Position numbers and translations under genes: made by a program. Shown here one piece after another: positions 41,036-50,616 of a DNA stretch of 64,000 nt. This DNA comes from Bedellia somnulentella (taxonomy: Eukaryota; Arthropoda; Insecta; Lepidoptera; Bedelliidae). The notes below the pieces were generated by a model. That model was given only the letters and a program-made list of their open reading frames with translations. It had not been told where the DNA came from and did no database searches. The stretch covers positions 15,376,001-15,440,000 of the forward strand of contig OY755187.1 of assembly GCA_963576735.1 (NCBI GenBank), written 5' to 3'. Within the stretch, counting starts at the first letter, position 1. Every line of letters begins with the position of its first letter.

Positions 41036-44000
41036 ATGACATCCAAGTCGGAAGCGATTAAAAGTGACGAGTCGAGTAAATTAGCAGACTATGTTAAGCA
41101 GAGAGGTTTTATTAAGGGTCGGTTGACTAATTTCGCAGAGTACCTAGATAAATTTCAAAGGTTTAAGCCCTCCGAAATTACTTCCGCTATGTTTAAAGAA
41201 TTAGAGTTAAAAGTGAACAAGTTGCAATTGGTTCAAAATGAGTTTGATGTTTTGCAAAATAAAATTGATATGTTACACAACGATACCAATGAACAAATAA
41301 AAGAACGGAATGATATTGAAGGCCGTTTCTTCTCGTTAATTGCAACTGGTCAGGATATTTTAGAGTCATCAGCTTCGAATAAAAAGGATAATTCAATTCA
41401 GGATGATCAGTTATCCATGGCCAGTTGTCGGTCAAATTCTTTAAACGCAATTAAATTACCTACTATCAAATTACCAACTTTTGACGGCAACTATTTGTGC
41501 TGGTTAGAATATAAGGACAGTTTTGAATCGATGATACATAATAGTGCCGATATACCAGCCATTAACAAGTTCCATTATTTACGGTCCTCCCTAGAAGGGA
41601 GCGCGGCATTAGTTATTAAGTCTATAGAGTTTAGCTCAAAAAATTATAGTGTCGCCTGGCAACTTTTATGCGATCGATTTAATAATAAGAACATTTTAAT
41701 TAACAACCATCTTAAGGCACTGTTCACATTCGAGAGCATAACTAAGGAGTCGTTTAAAGCATTACGATTTATTATTGATCATTTTTCTAAACATTTACGA
41801 GCACTCGAAAGTCTTGGCCAGCCTACTGATAAGTGGGATGCACTAATAATTTTTATGGTTTCCTCCAAATTAGACATCCACACGAGTAGGAAGTGGGAGG
41901 AGTACAAATGCAATATGAACGATCTGCCGACACTAATTGAGTTTTATTCATTCTTACGCGGTCGAGCTGACGTGTTAGAGACATCATATAGTAACTATTC
42001 TGATAAGGGTGACCATAAATTTGTATCATGGGAACCCAAACAGAAATGTAACAATAAAAGTTTTATGATTTCTGTAGGAAAGAGGACTAACATTGTTTGT
42101 GAGGTTTGTCAAGGTAAACATCGACTATATGACTGCGTTAAATTCAATGAAATGAATGTCGATGACCGCATTAATGAAATTTCTAAGTTACGATTGTGCA
42201 AAAATTGTTTTCGAGGTAATCATACTTCTTTCCAGTGTAATTTAAAAGGTGGTTGTCGTATATGCAAGAAAAAACACAATACTTTGCTGCACAAGCAGCC
42301 GGTAACGGTGGAGACTGCCTCCATCTCAGCGGCGCCGGTGTCGTTGTCCGTCGTGTTCCCAATTCAGGTGTTGTTGTGCACGGCTTTAGTTGATGTTCAT
42401 TATGATGACAAAACTTACACTGCTCGTGCGCTGCTAGATACCGGTAGCCAATCTTCGTTTATTACTGACAACTTGAAGAGTAGGTTGGGGTTAGATACCA
42501 AACCCATAAAAAATGTAAGTATTTGTGGTATAAATAATGTATCATGTAATATATCTGAACGTTGCTGCCTTTCTATTAGTTCCCGAGTCAGCTCATATCG
42601 CACACAAGTGAATTGTTTAATTATTCCAAAAATTACTGGTCACGTGCCTAATTCTCATATTTATATGAATAATTTAAATTTGCCTAAAGGTATCGAGTTA
42701 GCCGATCCGCAATTTTGCCGTCCCGCCGAAGTAGACATTCTACTGGGAGCAAATGTTTATTGGGAAATAATAGAATCAAAACTTATAAGACTAGGTACTA
42801 ATAAACCGGTATTGCAGGACTCTAAGTTAGGTTGGTTAGTGGCTGGACCTACAGGTTCTAAGCCTCAGTCCTCAGATAATGTTTTATGTAATTTTAGTCA
42901 GGAAATTCGGGACTCATTAGAAAAATTCTGGGTTATTGATGAATTGCCACCCACAAAAACTTATTCTGTAGAAGAAAAGTTATGCGAACAACATTTTGTA
43001 GATTGTGTTGAACGCCTTCCTAATGGTAGATTTTCTGTTAATATTCCACTAACGGAAAACCCCGAGGACGCACTCGGGCAAAGTTATTATACTGCCAAAA
43101 AATGTTTAGAAAATTTAGAAAGCAAATTTAAAAGGTATGAGGAATTAAAGGCAAAATATAAAGCATTTCTACAGGAATATGCAGATTTGGGTCACTTAAC
43201 TAAAATAAATCGACCTGTTTTCGGTTATTATATGCCGCATCACGCTGTCATTCGAGAAAAAAGTGAATCGACCAAGCTTCGAGTAGTTTTTAATGCTTCA
43301 TGCAAAACCAGCTCTCAAAAGTCTTTAAATGATATTCAAAGAGTTGGCCCCATTGTACAAAGTGATTTATTGACGCTTTTGTTGCGTTTTCGTCAGTACA
43401 AATATGTTCTCATTGCGGACATCGAAAAGATGTACCGCCAAATAGAAGTAACTCCATCTCAGCGTCACTTGCAATTAATTTTGTGGCGTGATGAAACGGA
43501 CAAGCCCATTGACGTGTTACAATTAAATACTGTTACGTACGGCACGGCATCAGCGCCATTTTTGAGCACGCGGTGTTTGTTACAGTTAAGTCATGAATGC
43601 TCTGATAGTATTATAGCAAATGTTATAAAAAATGATTTTTACGTCGACGATCTAAACACCGGCGCAGACAGTATAGACGAGCTAAGGCACATTTTAAATG
43701 GAGTCGTTCAAGTTCTGGACTCTGCCTGTATGCCGTTACGTAAGATGCGCACCAATTGCCCACAATTGTTTGCAGGTGACGCAGATATGTCGAACAATGT
43801 AGATTTGTGCAAAGAATCTAGTGTGCTAGGATTAAATTATTCGCCTAAATTTGATACTCTGCAGTTTTCTCGTGATTTAGAGGCAACGTCATTATCCACA
43901 AAAAGGTCAATTATTTCCACGACATGTAAGGTTTTCGATCCACTGGGGCTATTATGTCCTTGTATAATTACTGCCAAAATACTGCTACAAAAGTTGTGGA

Positions 44001-44992
44001 ATTTAAAGATTGACTGGGACGAGCCTGTGCCAAGTGAGTTCGTGGGAAGTTGGACTAGGCTTTTAAAAGAATTCTCATTTTTGTCTCAAATTACCATACC
44101 CAAACGTGTCTTATGTGAAGACCCTAAAGTTATTGATCTTCATTGTTTTGTCGATGCTTCGCAGCAAGCCTATGCAGCCTGTGTGTATCTGAGATCTGTA
44201 GATAGTAAAGGTTTTGTCACAGTAAACTTGCTATGCGCGAAAGCGCGCGTTTGTCCCATAAAACCAACAACAATACCCCGCTTAGAGCTCTGTGGTATGC
44301 TCCTTGGGGCCAACCTGTGTTCCAAAGTCTGCCAATCGCTACGCTGTAAAATCAGAGAAAAGACCATGTGGACCGATTCCACTGTAGTGTTAGGTTGGCT
44401 CAAAACACAACCCCAAGAGCTTAAAACCTTCGTTTGTAATCGAGTTAACGAAATCAACGAAATGACAGTAAGCTATACCTTTAATCACGTACCAACAGAT
44501 AAAAATCCAGCAGATATGGCGTCTCGTGGAGTTGATCCAAAATACTTATATTCTTGTCCCGTCTGGTGGGAAGGACCTTCGTTCCTCAAGTTGGATTCCA
44601 CTGAGTGGCCTAAGCAAAAGCATTCACATCCACTTAAGGACTTGCCTGAGAGAAAGGTGTCCAAAAATATTCTAAAATGTAATGTGGGAGTAACTCAGGA
44701 TAAGTTGGTTTACTTTGAGCGATTTTCTAATTTTAACAAACTTAAGAGAACTTTTGCCTTTGTATTACGATTCATCAATAATTGTCAAAGTAAGAAACCA
44801 AAACTAACTGATGAGTTACAACTTGATGAATTAGATCGCGCATTGAGTTGTCTAATAAAGTGTAGTCAATCCGATTCATTTAGTAATGAAATTCAGGCTG
44901 TACATGAAAAAATGTCTCTTCATCGACGGTCCAAACTGCTGTCATTGAATCCTTTCATTGATTCGACTGGAGTCATGAGAGCTTCAGGTTGA
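41036..44992 (+). CDS. BEL/Pao Gag-Pol polyprotein (Gag, protease, RT, RNase H), stopped before integrase
   Basis: The in-frame ATG at 41036 is preferred over the upstream GTG at 41021. Positions below count from that GTG. Order: coiled-coil-like N-terminus; the DUF1759-type Gag domain (about 145-320, LPTFDGNYLCWLEYKDSFES); zinc knuckles (CEVCQGKHRLYDC near 360, LCKNCFRGNHTSFQC near 392); aspartic protease with ALLDTGSQSSF near 470; Pao RT with ADIEKMYRQIEV near 798 and YVDD at 874-877; RNase H with FVDASQQAYA near 1043 and later WTDST. All catalytic motifs look intact. The product would assemble particles, cleave itself and make cDNA. A TGA at 44990 ends the frame where the polyprotein would continue into integrase in the same frame. 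Confidence 0.93.
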   Translation: MTSKSEAIKSDESSKLADYVKQRGFIKGRLTNFAEYLDKFQRFKPSEITSAMFKELELKVNKLQLVQNEFDVLQNKIDMLHNDTNEQIKERNDIEGRFFSLIATGQDILESSASNKKDNSIQDDQLSMASCRSNSLNAIKLPTIKLPTFDGNYLCWLEYKDSFESMIHNSADIPAINKFHYLRSSLEGSAALVIKSIEFSSKNYSVAWQLLCDRFNNKNILINNHLKALFTFESITKESFKALRFIIDHFSKHLRALESLGQPTDKWDALIIFMVSSKLDIHTSRKWEEYKCNMNDLPTLIEFYSFLRGRADVLETSYSNYSDKGDHKFVSWEPKQKCNNKSFMISVGKRTNIVCEVCQGKHRLYDCVKFNEMNVDDRINEISKLRLCKNCFRGNHTSFQCNLKGGCRICKKKHNTLLHKQPVTVETASISAAPVSLSVVFPIQVLLCTALVDVHYDDKTYTARALLDTGSQSSFITDNLKSRLGLDTKPIKNVSICGINNVSCNISERCCLSISSRVSSYRTQVNCLIIPKITGHVPNSHIYMNNLNLPKGIELADPQFCRPAEVDILLGANVYWEIIESKLIRLGTNKPVLQDSKLGWLVAGPTGSKPQSSDNVLCNFSQEIRDSLEKFWVIDELPPTKTYSVEEKLCEQHFVDCVERLPNGRFSVNIPLTENPEDALGQSYYTAKKCLENLESKFKRYEELKAKYKAFLQEYADLGHLTKINRPVFGYYMPHHAVIREKSESTKLRVVFNASCKTSSQKSLNDIQRVGPIVQSDLLTLLLRFRQYKYVLIADIEKMYRQIEVTPSQRHLQLILWRDETDKPIDVLQLNTVTYGTASAPFLSTRCLLQLSHECSDSIIANVIKNDFYVDDLNTGADSIDELRHILNGVVQVLDSACMPLRKMRTNCPQLFAGDADMSNNVDLCKESSVLGLNYSPKFDTLQFSRDLEATSLSTKRSIISTTCKVFDPLGLLCPCIITAKILLQKLWNLKIDWDEPVPSEFVGSWTRLLKEFSFLSQITIPKRVLCEDPKVIDLHCFVDASQQAYAACVYLRSVDSKGFVTVNLLCAKARVCPIKPTTIPRLELCGMLLGANLCSKVCQSLRCKIREKTMWTDSTVVLGWLKTQPQELKTFVCNRVNEINEMTVSYTFNHVPTDKNPADMASRGVDPKYLYSCPVWWEGPSFLKLDSTEWPKQKHSHPLKDLPERKVSKNILKCNVGVTQDKLVYFERFSNFNKLKRTFAFVLRFINNCQSKKPKLTDELQLDELDRALSCLIKCSQSDSFSNEIQAVHEKMSLHRRSKLLSLNPFIDSTGVMRASG

Positions 44993-45037
44993 ATTCAAAA
45001 TTCAAAATTTGAATATGATAAGAAACACCCTATAATA

Positions 45038-46201
45038 TTGGATGCCAAGCATCATTTTACTAAGCTTCTAATGAAATACGAACATATACGCCTATTTCAC
45101 GCTGGTCCTCAACTTCTGTTAGCCTCAGTTAGGGATAGATTTTGGCCCATAGGAGGTAGGAATGTAGCACGCAGCACGACTAAGAATTGTGTAATTTGCG
45201 CAAGGTTGCGAGCAAAAACTGTACAGCCCATTATGGGAAATCTACCTGCGGAAAGAAGTGAACCTTCTTACGCTTTTTACTCGTGTGGAGTCGACATGGC
45301 TGGGCCGTTTATGATTTCTAGCAAAAAGGGAAAAGGTAATCGCATTTCTAAATGTTACTTATGTTTGTTCGTGTGTTTGGCTACCAAAGCAGTGCATCTC
45401 GAATTGGTCAGTGACTTAAGTACAGAAGCATTTATTTTATCTCTTCGACGGTTTGTATCTCGCAGGGGCAAGCCTTCAGTAATTTATTCCGATAACGGCT
45501 CGAATTTCAAAGGCGCAAATAATGAATTGAGTAAATTGATGAAGTCCAGTCGTCAGTCTATGACAAATTTCGGTAATAATGAAGGAATACGGTTTAAATT
45601 TAGCCCGGTATATTCACCTCATTTCGGTGGAATTTGGGAGGCAGGCATTAAGTCAGCTAAGCACCACCTTCGCCGTATTGTCGGCAACGCGTTCCTAACG
45701 TTTGAGGAGCTATCGACTCTGTTTTCGCAAATAGAAGCCATATTAAATTCTCGGCCCCTTACACCTCTTTCATCAGACCCAAACGACCCTACTCCATTAA
45801 CTCCTGGTCACTTCCTCATTGGGCGACCTCTAATGTCGGTGCCGTCGCGACCAGTTACTCGCAAGCACCCAAATCGCTACGAGCTAATAGAAAAACTACG
45901 ACAACACTTTTGGGAGAGGTGGCGCCTAGAGTTCATCGCAGAGCTTCAGCAACGTACGAAGTGGCAAACACGGCAACGTGATCTTCGTATTGGGGACCTC
46001 GTTATCCTGAAGGAAGACCAATTACCTCCACTTCAATGGCGGCTCGCTCGCATCACCAAGTTGTATCCAGGAGCACATGGCGTCAGTCGGGTAGCGGATG
46101 TCCTCACCAACAAAGGCATCCTAAGAAGAGCAATCAACAAAATGTGTATCATCCCCACTACAGACGTTATCGAAGGGACAAATCCAAAAGATACCCAATA
46201 G
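45038..46201 (+). CDS. BEL/Pao integrase, separated by one in-frame stop
   Basis: Same frame as the upstream polyprotein; the open frame actually resumes right after the TGA at 44990. It has an HHCC-like zinc site (LFHAGPQLLL, CVICARLRA), the DDE core (GVDMAGPF, VIYSDNGSNF, GGIWEAGIKSAKHH) and a C-terminal DUF5641-type segment (RIGDLVILKEDQLPPLQWRL). It would insert the cDNA into the genome. There is no obvious separate start, so it would be expressed only by stop read-through or by another copy acting in trans. Confidence 0.9.
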   Translation: MDAKHHFTKLLMKYEHIRLFHAGPQLLLASVRDRFWPIGGRNVARSTTKNCVICARLRAKTVQPIMGNLPAERSEPSYAFYSCGVDMAGPFMISSKKGKGNRISKCYLCLFVCLATKAVHLELVSDLSTEAFILSLRRFVSRRGKPSVIYSDNGSNFKGANNELSKLMKSSRQSMTNFGNNEGIRFKFSPVYSPHFGGIWEAGIKSAKHHLRRIVGNAFLTFEELSTLFSQIEAILNSRPLTPLSSDPNDPTPLTPGHFLIGRPLMSVPSRPVTRKHPNRYELIEKLRQHFWERWRLEFIAELQQRTKWQTRQRDLRIGDLVILKEDQLPPLQWRLARITKLYPGAHGVSRVADVLTNKGILRRAINKMCIIPTTDVIEGTNPKDTQ

Positions 46202-46247
46202 AATATCTGCAATTACATTGAAAGCGAGGCTTTCAACGCCGGGAGCA

Positions 46248-46479
46248 TGTTCACGCCATTCAATCTGTCCGCGGCCGCTTCGTCATCAGACGAGAGCGGG
46301 GAATACACGCCAACCGGCGCGGGCGGTGCGTCGCGGATCAGTGAATTCAGTTGTCAACCACTACTTAGCGCTGGCGCACGTCGCTCTCTCTCAAAATAGA
46401 TCGAAAATTGTAACGCGACTATTTAATTTAAATAAATGTGCAACAATTCAAAATTGCATTTTTATTGTCCGCGTGGACA
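46248..46479 (+). repeat. BEL right LTR
   Basis: 232 bp, TG...CA, uninterrupted. It lacks the 3-bp and 5-bp stretches present in the left LTR. A short purine tract (GGGAG, 46241-46245) precedes it. Confidence 0.92.
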
Positions 46480-46535
46480 ACCCCTTCTAGGGATTTACAG
46501 CCGTGAGTATATGTATGGATGTGTGTATGTATAAG

Positions 46536-46789
46536 TTCAAAATTGATAGGCCAAAAATATATGTTTTATTTTATATCTTATCTACAACTGTAGGGTTGGC
46601 TTTAAGGTTTGCATACATGATACATTTTATTTTCAGACATGCTTTTTAGCTAAAGGGTTTTACGTAGCAAAGGTGCTTTAAAATCATCAACTCATAAGCT
46701 TTTCCTACCACCGATCACGTTGAGCTTTTTATAATTTAGACTAAAGTGAACATTTGGAAAAAAACTTGGACATTTGAAAAGGACATAAA
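46536..46789. other. No gene recognised
   Basis: AT-rich sequence between two F1 copies. Confidence 0.4.
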
Positions 46790-47015
46790 CATATACTCAC
46801 GGCTATAAATCCCAAGAAGAGGTAGCCAAAGCTGAGGAATCAAAAAATCCTAAGCCACTTTTGGAAAGTTGAGTGGGGAAAAGATGGTGAGATAAAGGTT
46901 GTTGGTGATGGGTCTCCAACCGCATCGCCCAAAAATCCCTTAAAAGCTCCGATACCCTTAGTCGCCTCTTTCGATCACCCACGGGTAGAAATGGGGTAGT
47001 GTTATTCTAAGCTAC
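46790..47015 (-). mobile_element. F1 SINE copy
   Basis: CATATACTCACGGCTATAAA to GGGGTAGTGTTATTCTAAGC on the minus strand; well preserved. Confidence 0.82.
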
Positions 47016-47216
47016 ACGGCTCATTGAAGTCAATAGATTCATCATCCATAGATTTATGGTTTTGTATTTAGAGCACGGCTTAAAGCTTAAGACTGACTGC
47101 CGGATACGGATAGTAAGAAGACTGTGGATTACCTGACTCGCTCAGCTCAATTAATTTCAATCGCAATTTTTGTCGAAGTCCTAGTTTTAAAATAAAAAAT
47201 AATTATAACAAAAAGA

Positions 47217-48291
47217 AAACCGACTTCATGGTTGAAAAAACAAGCGAAAATAAACAACCAAGTACTAAAAAGTAAGAAATAAGTTTTTTAATTAAATATG
47301 AGTACTGTGATTAACACCTTAGAAATTTCTTTATTCCACACGCGTTAGTTCAACCTACCTAAATCTTAAAATTCTCTTAAATTAATTTTTGAGTTTTAGA
47401 GATGAGTAGACCTGGCAAAGATGCCTCTCGGATGAGGAAGCGACGGTTACTGTATTATTCTTCGTATTTCCGGTATTTCTTTTATTGTGCGAATTGAAGA
47501 TTTTGGCATATTGCACAGAATTAATTAGGCTCAACTATATATAACTTTACATTGTTCTTGAAATCCCTCGAAAAGCGATGATCTACAATTCTACATCTTG
47601 ACTCAAATAAAGACTCAAACGTTCACGCCGAATATCCCCGAAGGGGTAAGCAGAGGTACTAATACTTCTGAACATCACGTGACATTGTCACCCGTTGTTC
47701 AGAGTACCCGCGATTTGCTTGGACTCTGTACTTACGTGATACAGGGCATGCCTATCGGTGGTTTGAACAAATACACTGTCACATGATTGTGAGTTTCGAC
47801 AGTCCCCTCGATTTCCATCATCAGATCCTGGTCTCATAGTACTTTCTCGGTAACAATAACATAATAAAAGAAATGTTTAGTGAACCTGTACTTCTCTTCA
47901 TAAAAGCTACGAAGAGGAGTATAAATCTATAAAGAATGTTGAAAGAACTGTTTTCTAACTCCTAGTAATTGAGGACCCACACCTTCCATCATCAGCTCAG
48001 AAGCATAACAATATGATTTTCAGAAGCAAATGCCAATATAAGTTCAGAAAATATGTTAAACGTGGTACATTTGCCTATAAAATTCGAGGGTTCCCCTCGA
48101 TTTCTCCAGGATCCCATCATAAGACCCGGATATCCTCATCATCGTACCATTCTGGGAGTATCTTCTTTTTAATAAAAAAATTTAATTAAAATCGGTTCAT
48201 AAATGGCGAAGTAATTGGCGAACAAACATAAAAAAATATGAAAAAATACGGTCGAATTGAGAACACTCCTTTTTTTGAAGTCGGTTAAAAA
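47217..48291. repeat. Repeat with AACCGACTTCA inverted ends
   Basis: It begins AACCGACTTCATGG and ends with GAGAACACTCC followed by TTTTTTTGAAGTCGGTT, so the first 11 bases are inverted at the other end. The right end resembles the terminus of the composite elements at 28 and 34 kb. A SINE1 lies inside (47612-47785). No coding frame is supported. Confidence 0.45.
47612..47785 (-). mobile_element. SINE1 3' half
   Basis: Minus-strand SINE1 from the tail (AACGTTCACGCCGAATATCC, CCGAAGGGGT) to ATACACTGTCACATGATT. The head is missing. Confidence 0.75.
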
Positions 48292-48844
48292 TTATCATCT
48301 ATTCCCTCTGTGTGGTGTCTTAGAGTAGCACCAACTCCTTACTTTGCATGTGTGTCATTCGAGAAGCCTTTTTCAGTAGGTATCATGAAGCAGGAAGATG
48401 TATTTGTTATTATTTGATCAAGGAAGAACATTGTCGTTCACATCCACCGCCGACCATTTCCTACCACATTTTTTCTGTTTGTTAAAAGCAATAAGGCAAA
48501 TCGAACCAGGCTCTGTCTTCTTTTGGCAGTTCATTTTTATTATTTATTTATTTTCTTGATTTATTAAGCGCTGTTTCGGCTTAAAATAGCACTTTATTAT
48601 TTTTTCGGATCGAGTAAGTGGCATCTTAATATGGCAACTTGCGACACAATCTGGGGTCGCAAAGATTCTTAATACGGATTCTATAATCTTTAATCCAGAG
48701 TAGGTACCAACGAGTAGCTGTTTCCTACTACACCGTCAAATTACTGCAATAAAGGTATTTTTCCCTCGTTAATAACCTTGAAAAATACCCAAAAGTATGT
48801 TTGAAGAAAATGTCACATTGGTGTACGCCCAGAAAAAATATAGT
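48292..48844. other. No gene; faint F1-like starts
   Basis: Short F1 5'-end likenesses occur near 48311 (GTGTGGTGTCTTAGAGTAGC) and 48572 (TTTCGGCTTAAAATAGCAC). Nothing else was recognised. Confidence 0.35.
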
Positions 48845-49072
48845 ATACATATAGTATATAGTAACTGGAGCTTCAGTGGTAGAAACTCCTTAGCCATATT
48901 TGTAAGTTGATAGAGGACAAGCTGGTAGAAATAAAGAATCGTTGGTTATGGGTCTCTTACCACATCACCCAAAAAAACCACTTAAAATAGCCCCAAAACC
49001 TTAGTCGCCTCGTACGACGCCCATGGGTAGAAAGGGGTAGTGACATTCTAAGCCGGCACTACACGGCAAATA
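48845..49072 (-). mobile_element. F1 SINE (subfamily b)
   Basis: The minus-strand copy ends TTCTAAGCCGGCACTACACG. The body has GTCGCCTCGTACGACGCCCA and GGGTAGAAAGGGGTAGTGAC, marking subfamily b. The tail is eroded. Confidence 0.75.
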
Positions 49073-49387
49073 AAAAAATAATAGTAAACCATGAAAAACG
49101 TAGCGTTTCAACAAGCAAGTCCGTGCTAGAATAATTATTAATAGAAGCAGTTTTTAGACAAACAACGATCAATCAGAAATCTTTTAACCGATTGTAAATA
49201 TAACTGTTTGTGCTCGCGATTGCACTGGAGCCAATATTGAACCGCCAAACAATAAATATAGTTATTTGTTCGAATTAAACTTCTTCTTTCAGCTTGAAGT
49301 GTTAGTTTAGTATGGTAGATATTTTGTTGTGTGCCTATTTATTGGTGGATATGATAGCTCTCGATCTTTTATTTAAACAATTCAACT

Positions 49388-49824
49388 CAAACGTTCACGC
49401 CGCATACCCTCGAAGGGGGTGCAGAGGTACTAATACTTCTGAACTTCACGTGACATTGTCATCTGGTGTTCAGAGTTTAATGTTTTTTGACATGAATTCC
49501 TCATGTGGGGATTATTACTCATAAATAAAAGATGTTATTAAAGGAAAGAAAAATTTCGACACTGGCGGGGTTCGAACCCTATACCCGAAGGTCGCGGGTT
49601 CGAACCCCGCCAGTGTCGAAATTTTTCTTTCCTTTAATAACATCTTTTATTTATGGTGTTCAGAGTACCCAAGTTTTGCTTGCATAGTCTACTCACGTGA
49701 TGGGGGGCAGGCCTATAGCCGTTTTGTACGAATACACTATCACATGACAAAATACAACTTAGCCATGTGGGTTCCCTCACGATGTTTTCCCTCACGCTTA
49801 ACAAAAATTATAAATTAACCTAAC
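49388..49824 (-). mobile_element. SINE1 split by a SINE3
   Basis: 49388-49476 and 49654-49824 together form a minus-strand SINE1. They are separated by a SINE3 insertion with a 13-bp target duplication. A SINE4 follows directly. Confidence 0.82.
49477..49653. mobile_element. SINE3-derived perfect palindrome insertion
   Basis: Flanked by TGGTGTTCAGAGT on both sides (49464-49476 and 49654-49666). It contains a perfect inverted repeat: 60-bp arms 49520-49579 and 49596-49655 around a 16-bp loop. The right arm is the SINE3 T-arm and 3' tail (GGGTTCGAACCCCGCCAGTG); the left arm is its exact complement in place of the acceptor and D-arm. Confidence 0.85.
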
Positions 49825-49836
49825 ATAAGGTGTTTG

Positions 49837-50160
49837 ACTGCCTCCGTGGTCACACAATTAAGCCAAGCTTCAAGTACAGAGGTCTCGGGTTTGTTCCCCG
49901 GGGGGGAAACTCACAAATTTAATTTGTAAGATTTAACACAGTCTGAAAGGATATTGCAGGCTTGAATCACCTGATTATCCGAAAATTAATATGATTCCGT
50001 GCTTCGGAGGGCACGTTAATCCGTCAAGCCCAGCTACTTTTATGCTAGTAGTCGTTTCGTTAGTCTGCCAACCCGTAATTGGCCAGCGTAGTGGACTAAG
50101 GCCAAATCACCCTATATAGGGTAGGCTAGAGCCCCTTGGTGGGGACGTATATGGGCTGTG
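49837..50160 (+). mobile_element. SINE4, full length, with 12-bp target duplication
   Basis: ATAAGGTGTTTG flanks both sides (49825-49836 and 50161-50172), defining a 324-bp element. It has a tRNA-like head (GAGGTCTCGGGTTTGTTCCC), a body with CTTGAATCACCTGATTATCC and GTGCTTCGGAGGGCACGTTA, and a 3' end GAGCCCCTTGGTGGGGACGT, ATGGGCTGTG. Confidence 0.88.
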
Positions 50161-50172
50161 ATAAGGTGTTTG

Positions 50173-50616
50173 TAATTTTTTAAGATGTAATCATGTAACT
50201 TGGTCCGTAGTATTCCCAAAATTGAAGCAAAACTCTTTGTATACAAGATGACCACCGAACCAAGGAACATGATGTTTAGAAGATTTGGGTGTATCAAGTA
50301 AAAACTTGGCTTATGAAGTTAATGTTCCGTTTATCGAATACTCTGCATCGCCGCACATTTACCGAAGTATAGCGGCAGGCAACGGCACTGTCGTGTGGTG
50401 GGGGAGCGTACGAATAGAAAGAAAAAAAGAAAGAAGAAGAAGAAAGAAAAACATTTATTCATTGCTAAGCTTGGGTAAACAATACATGAAACATAACAAC
50501 AAAATAATATTAAGGTTGGTTTTACAACAAAAGAATCTTACTATGCCAACCCGAACGGACAGGTACGTGAGGATAGACGTTATTGTCAGACGCATAACAT
50601 CTAATTCAAACAGATT
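50173..50616. other. Unassigned; possible minus-strand LINE tail
   Basis: 50420-50610 has AAAAACATTTATTCATTGCT and ACAACAAAAGAATCTTAC, resembling the complement of a LINE 3' UTR, cut by the Helitron at 50617. The plus-strand frame through here has no domain. Confidence 0.35.

Larger units (their letters stand above)
39076..46479 (+). mobile_element. BEL/Pao LTR retrotransposon, nearly full length
   Basis: LTRs begin TGTTCACGCC and end CGTGGACA. The element is flanked by a 5-bp duplication ACCCC (39071-39075 and 46480-46484). Order: LTR, tRNA primer site, gag-pol, LTR. Apart from an 805-bp insertion in the left LTR and two short length differences (3 and 5 bp), the LTRs match, so insertion was recent. 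One in-frame stop separates gag-PR-RT-RH from integrase. There is no env gene. Confidence 0.93.
38874..46535 (+). mobile_element. F1 SINE split by the BEL/Pao element
   Basis: The 5' part (CTGTGTAGTGTTGGCTTGGA to TAGCTCTGGCTACCCC) occupies 38874-39075. The 3' end (CTTCTAGGGATTTACAGCCG, GTGAGTATATGTATGG) resumes at 46485. The BEL target duplication ACCCC comes from the F1 tail. Confidence 0.88.
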
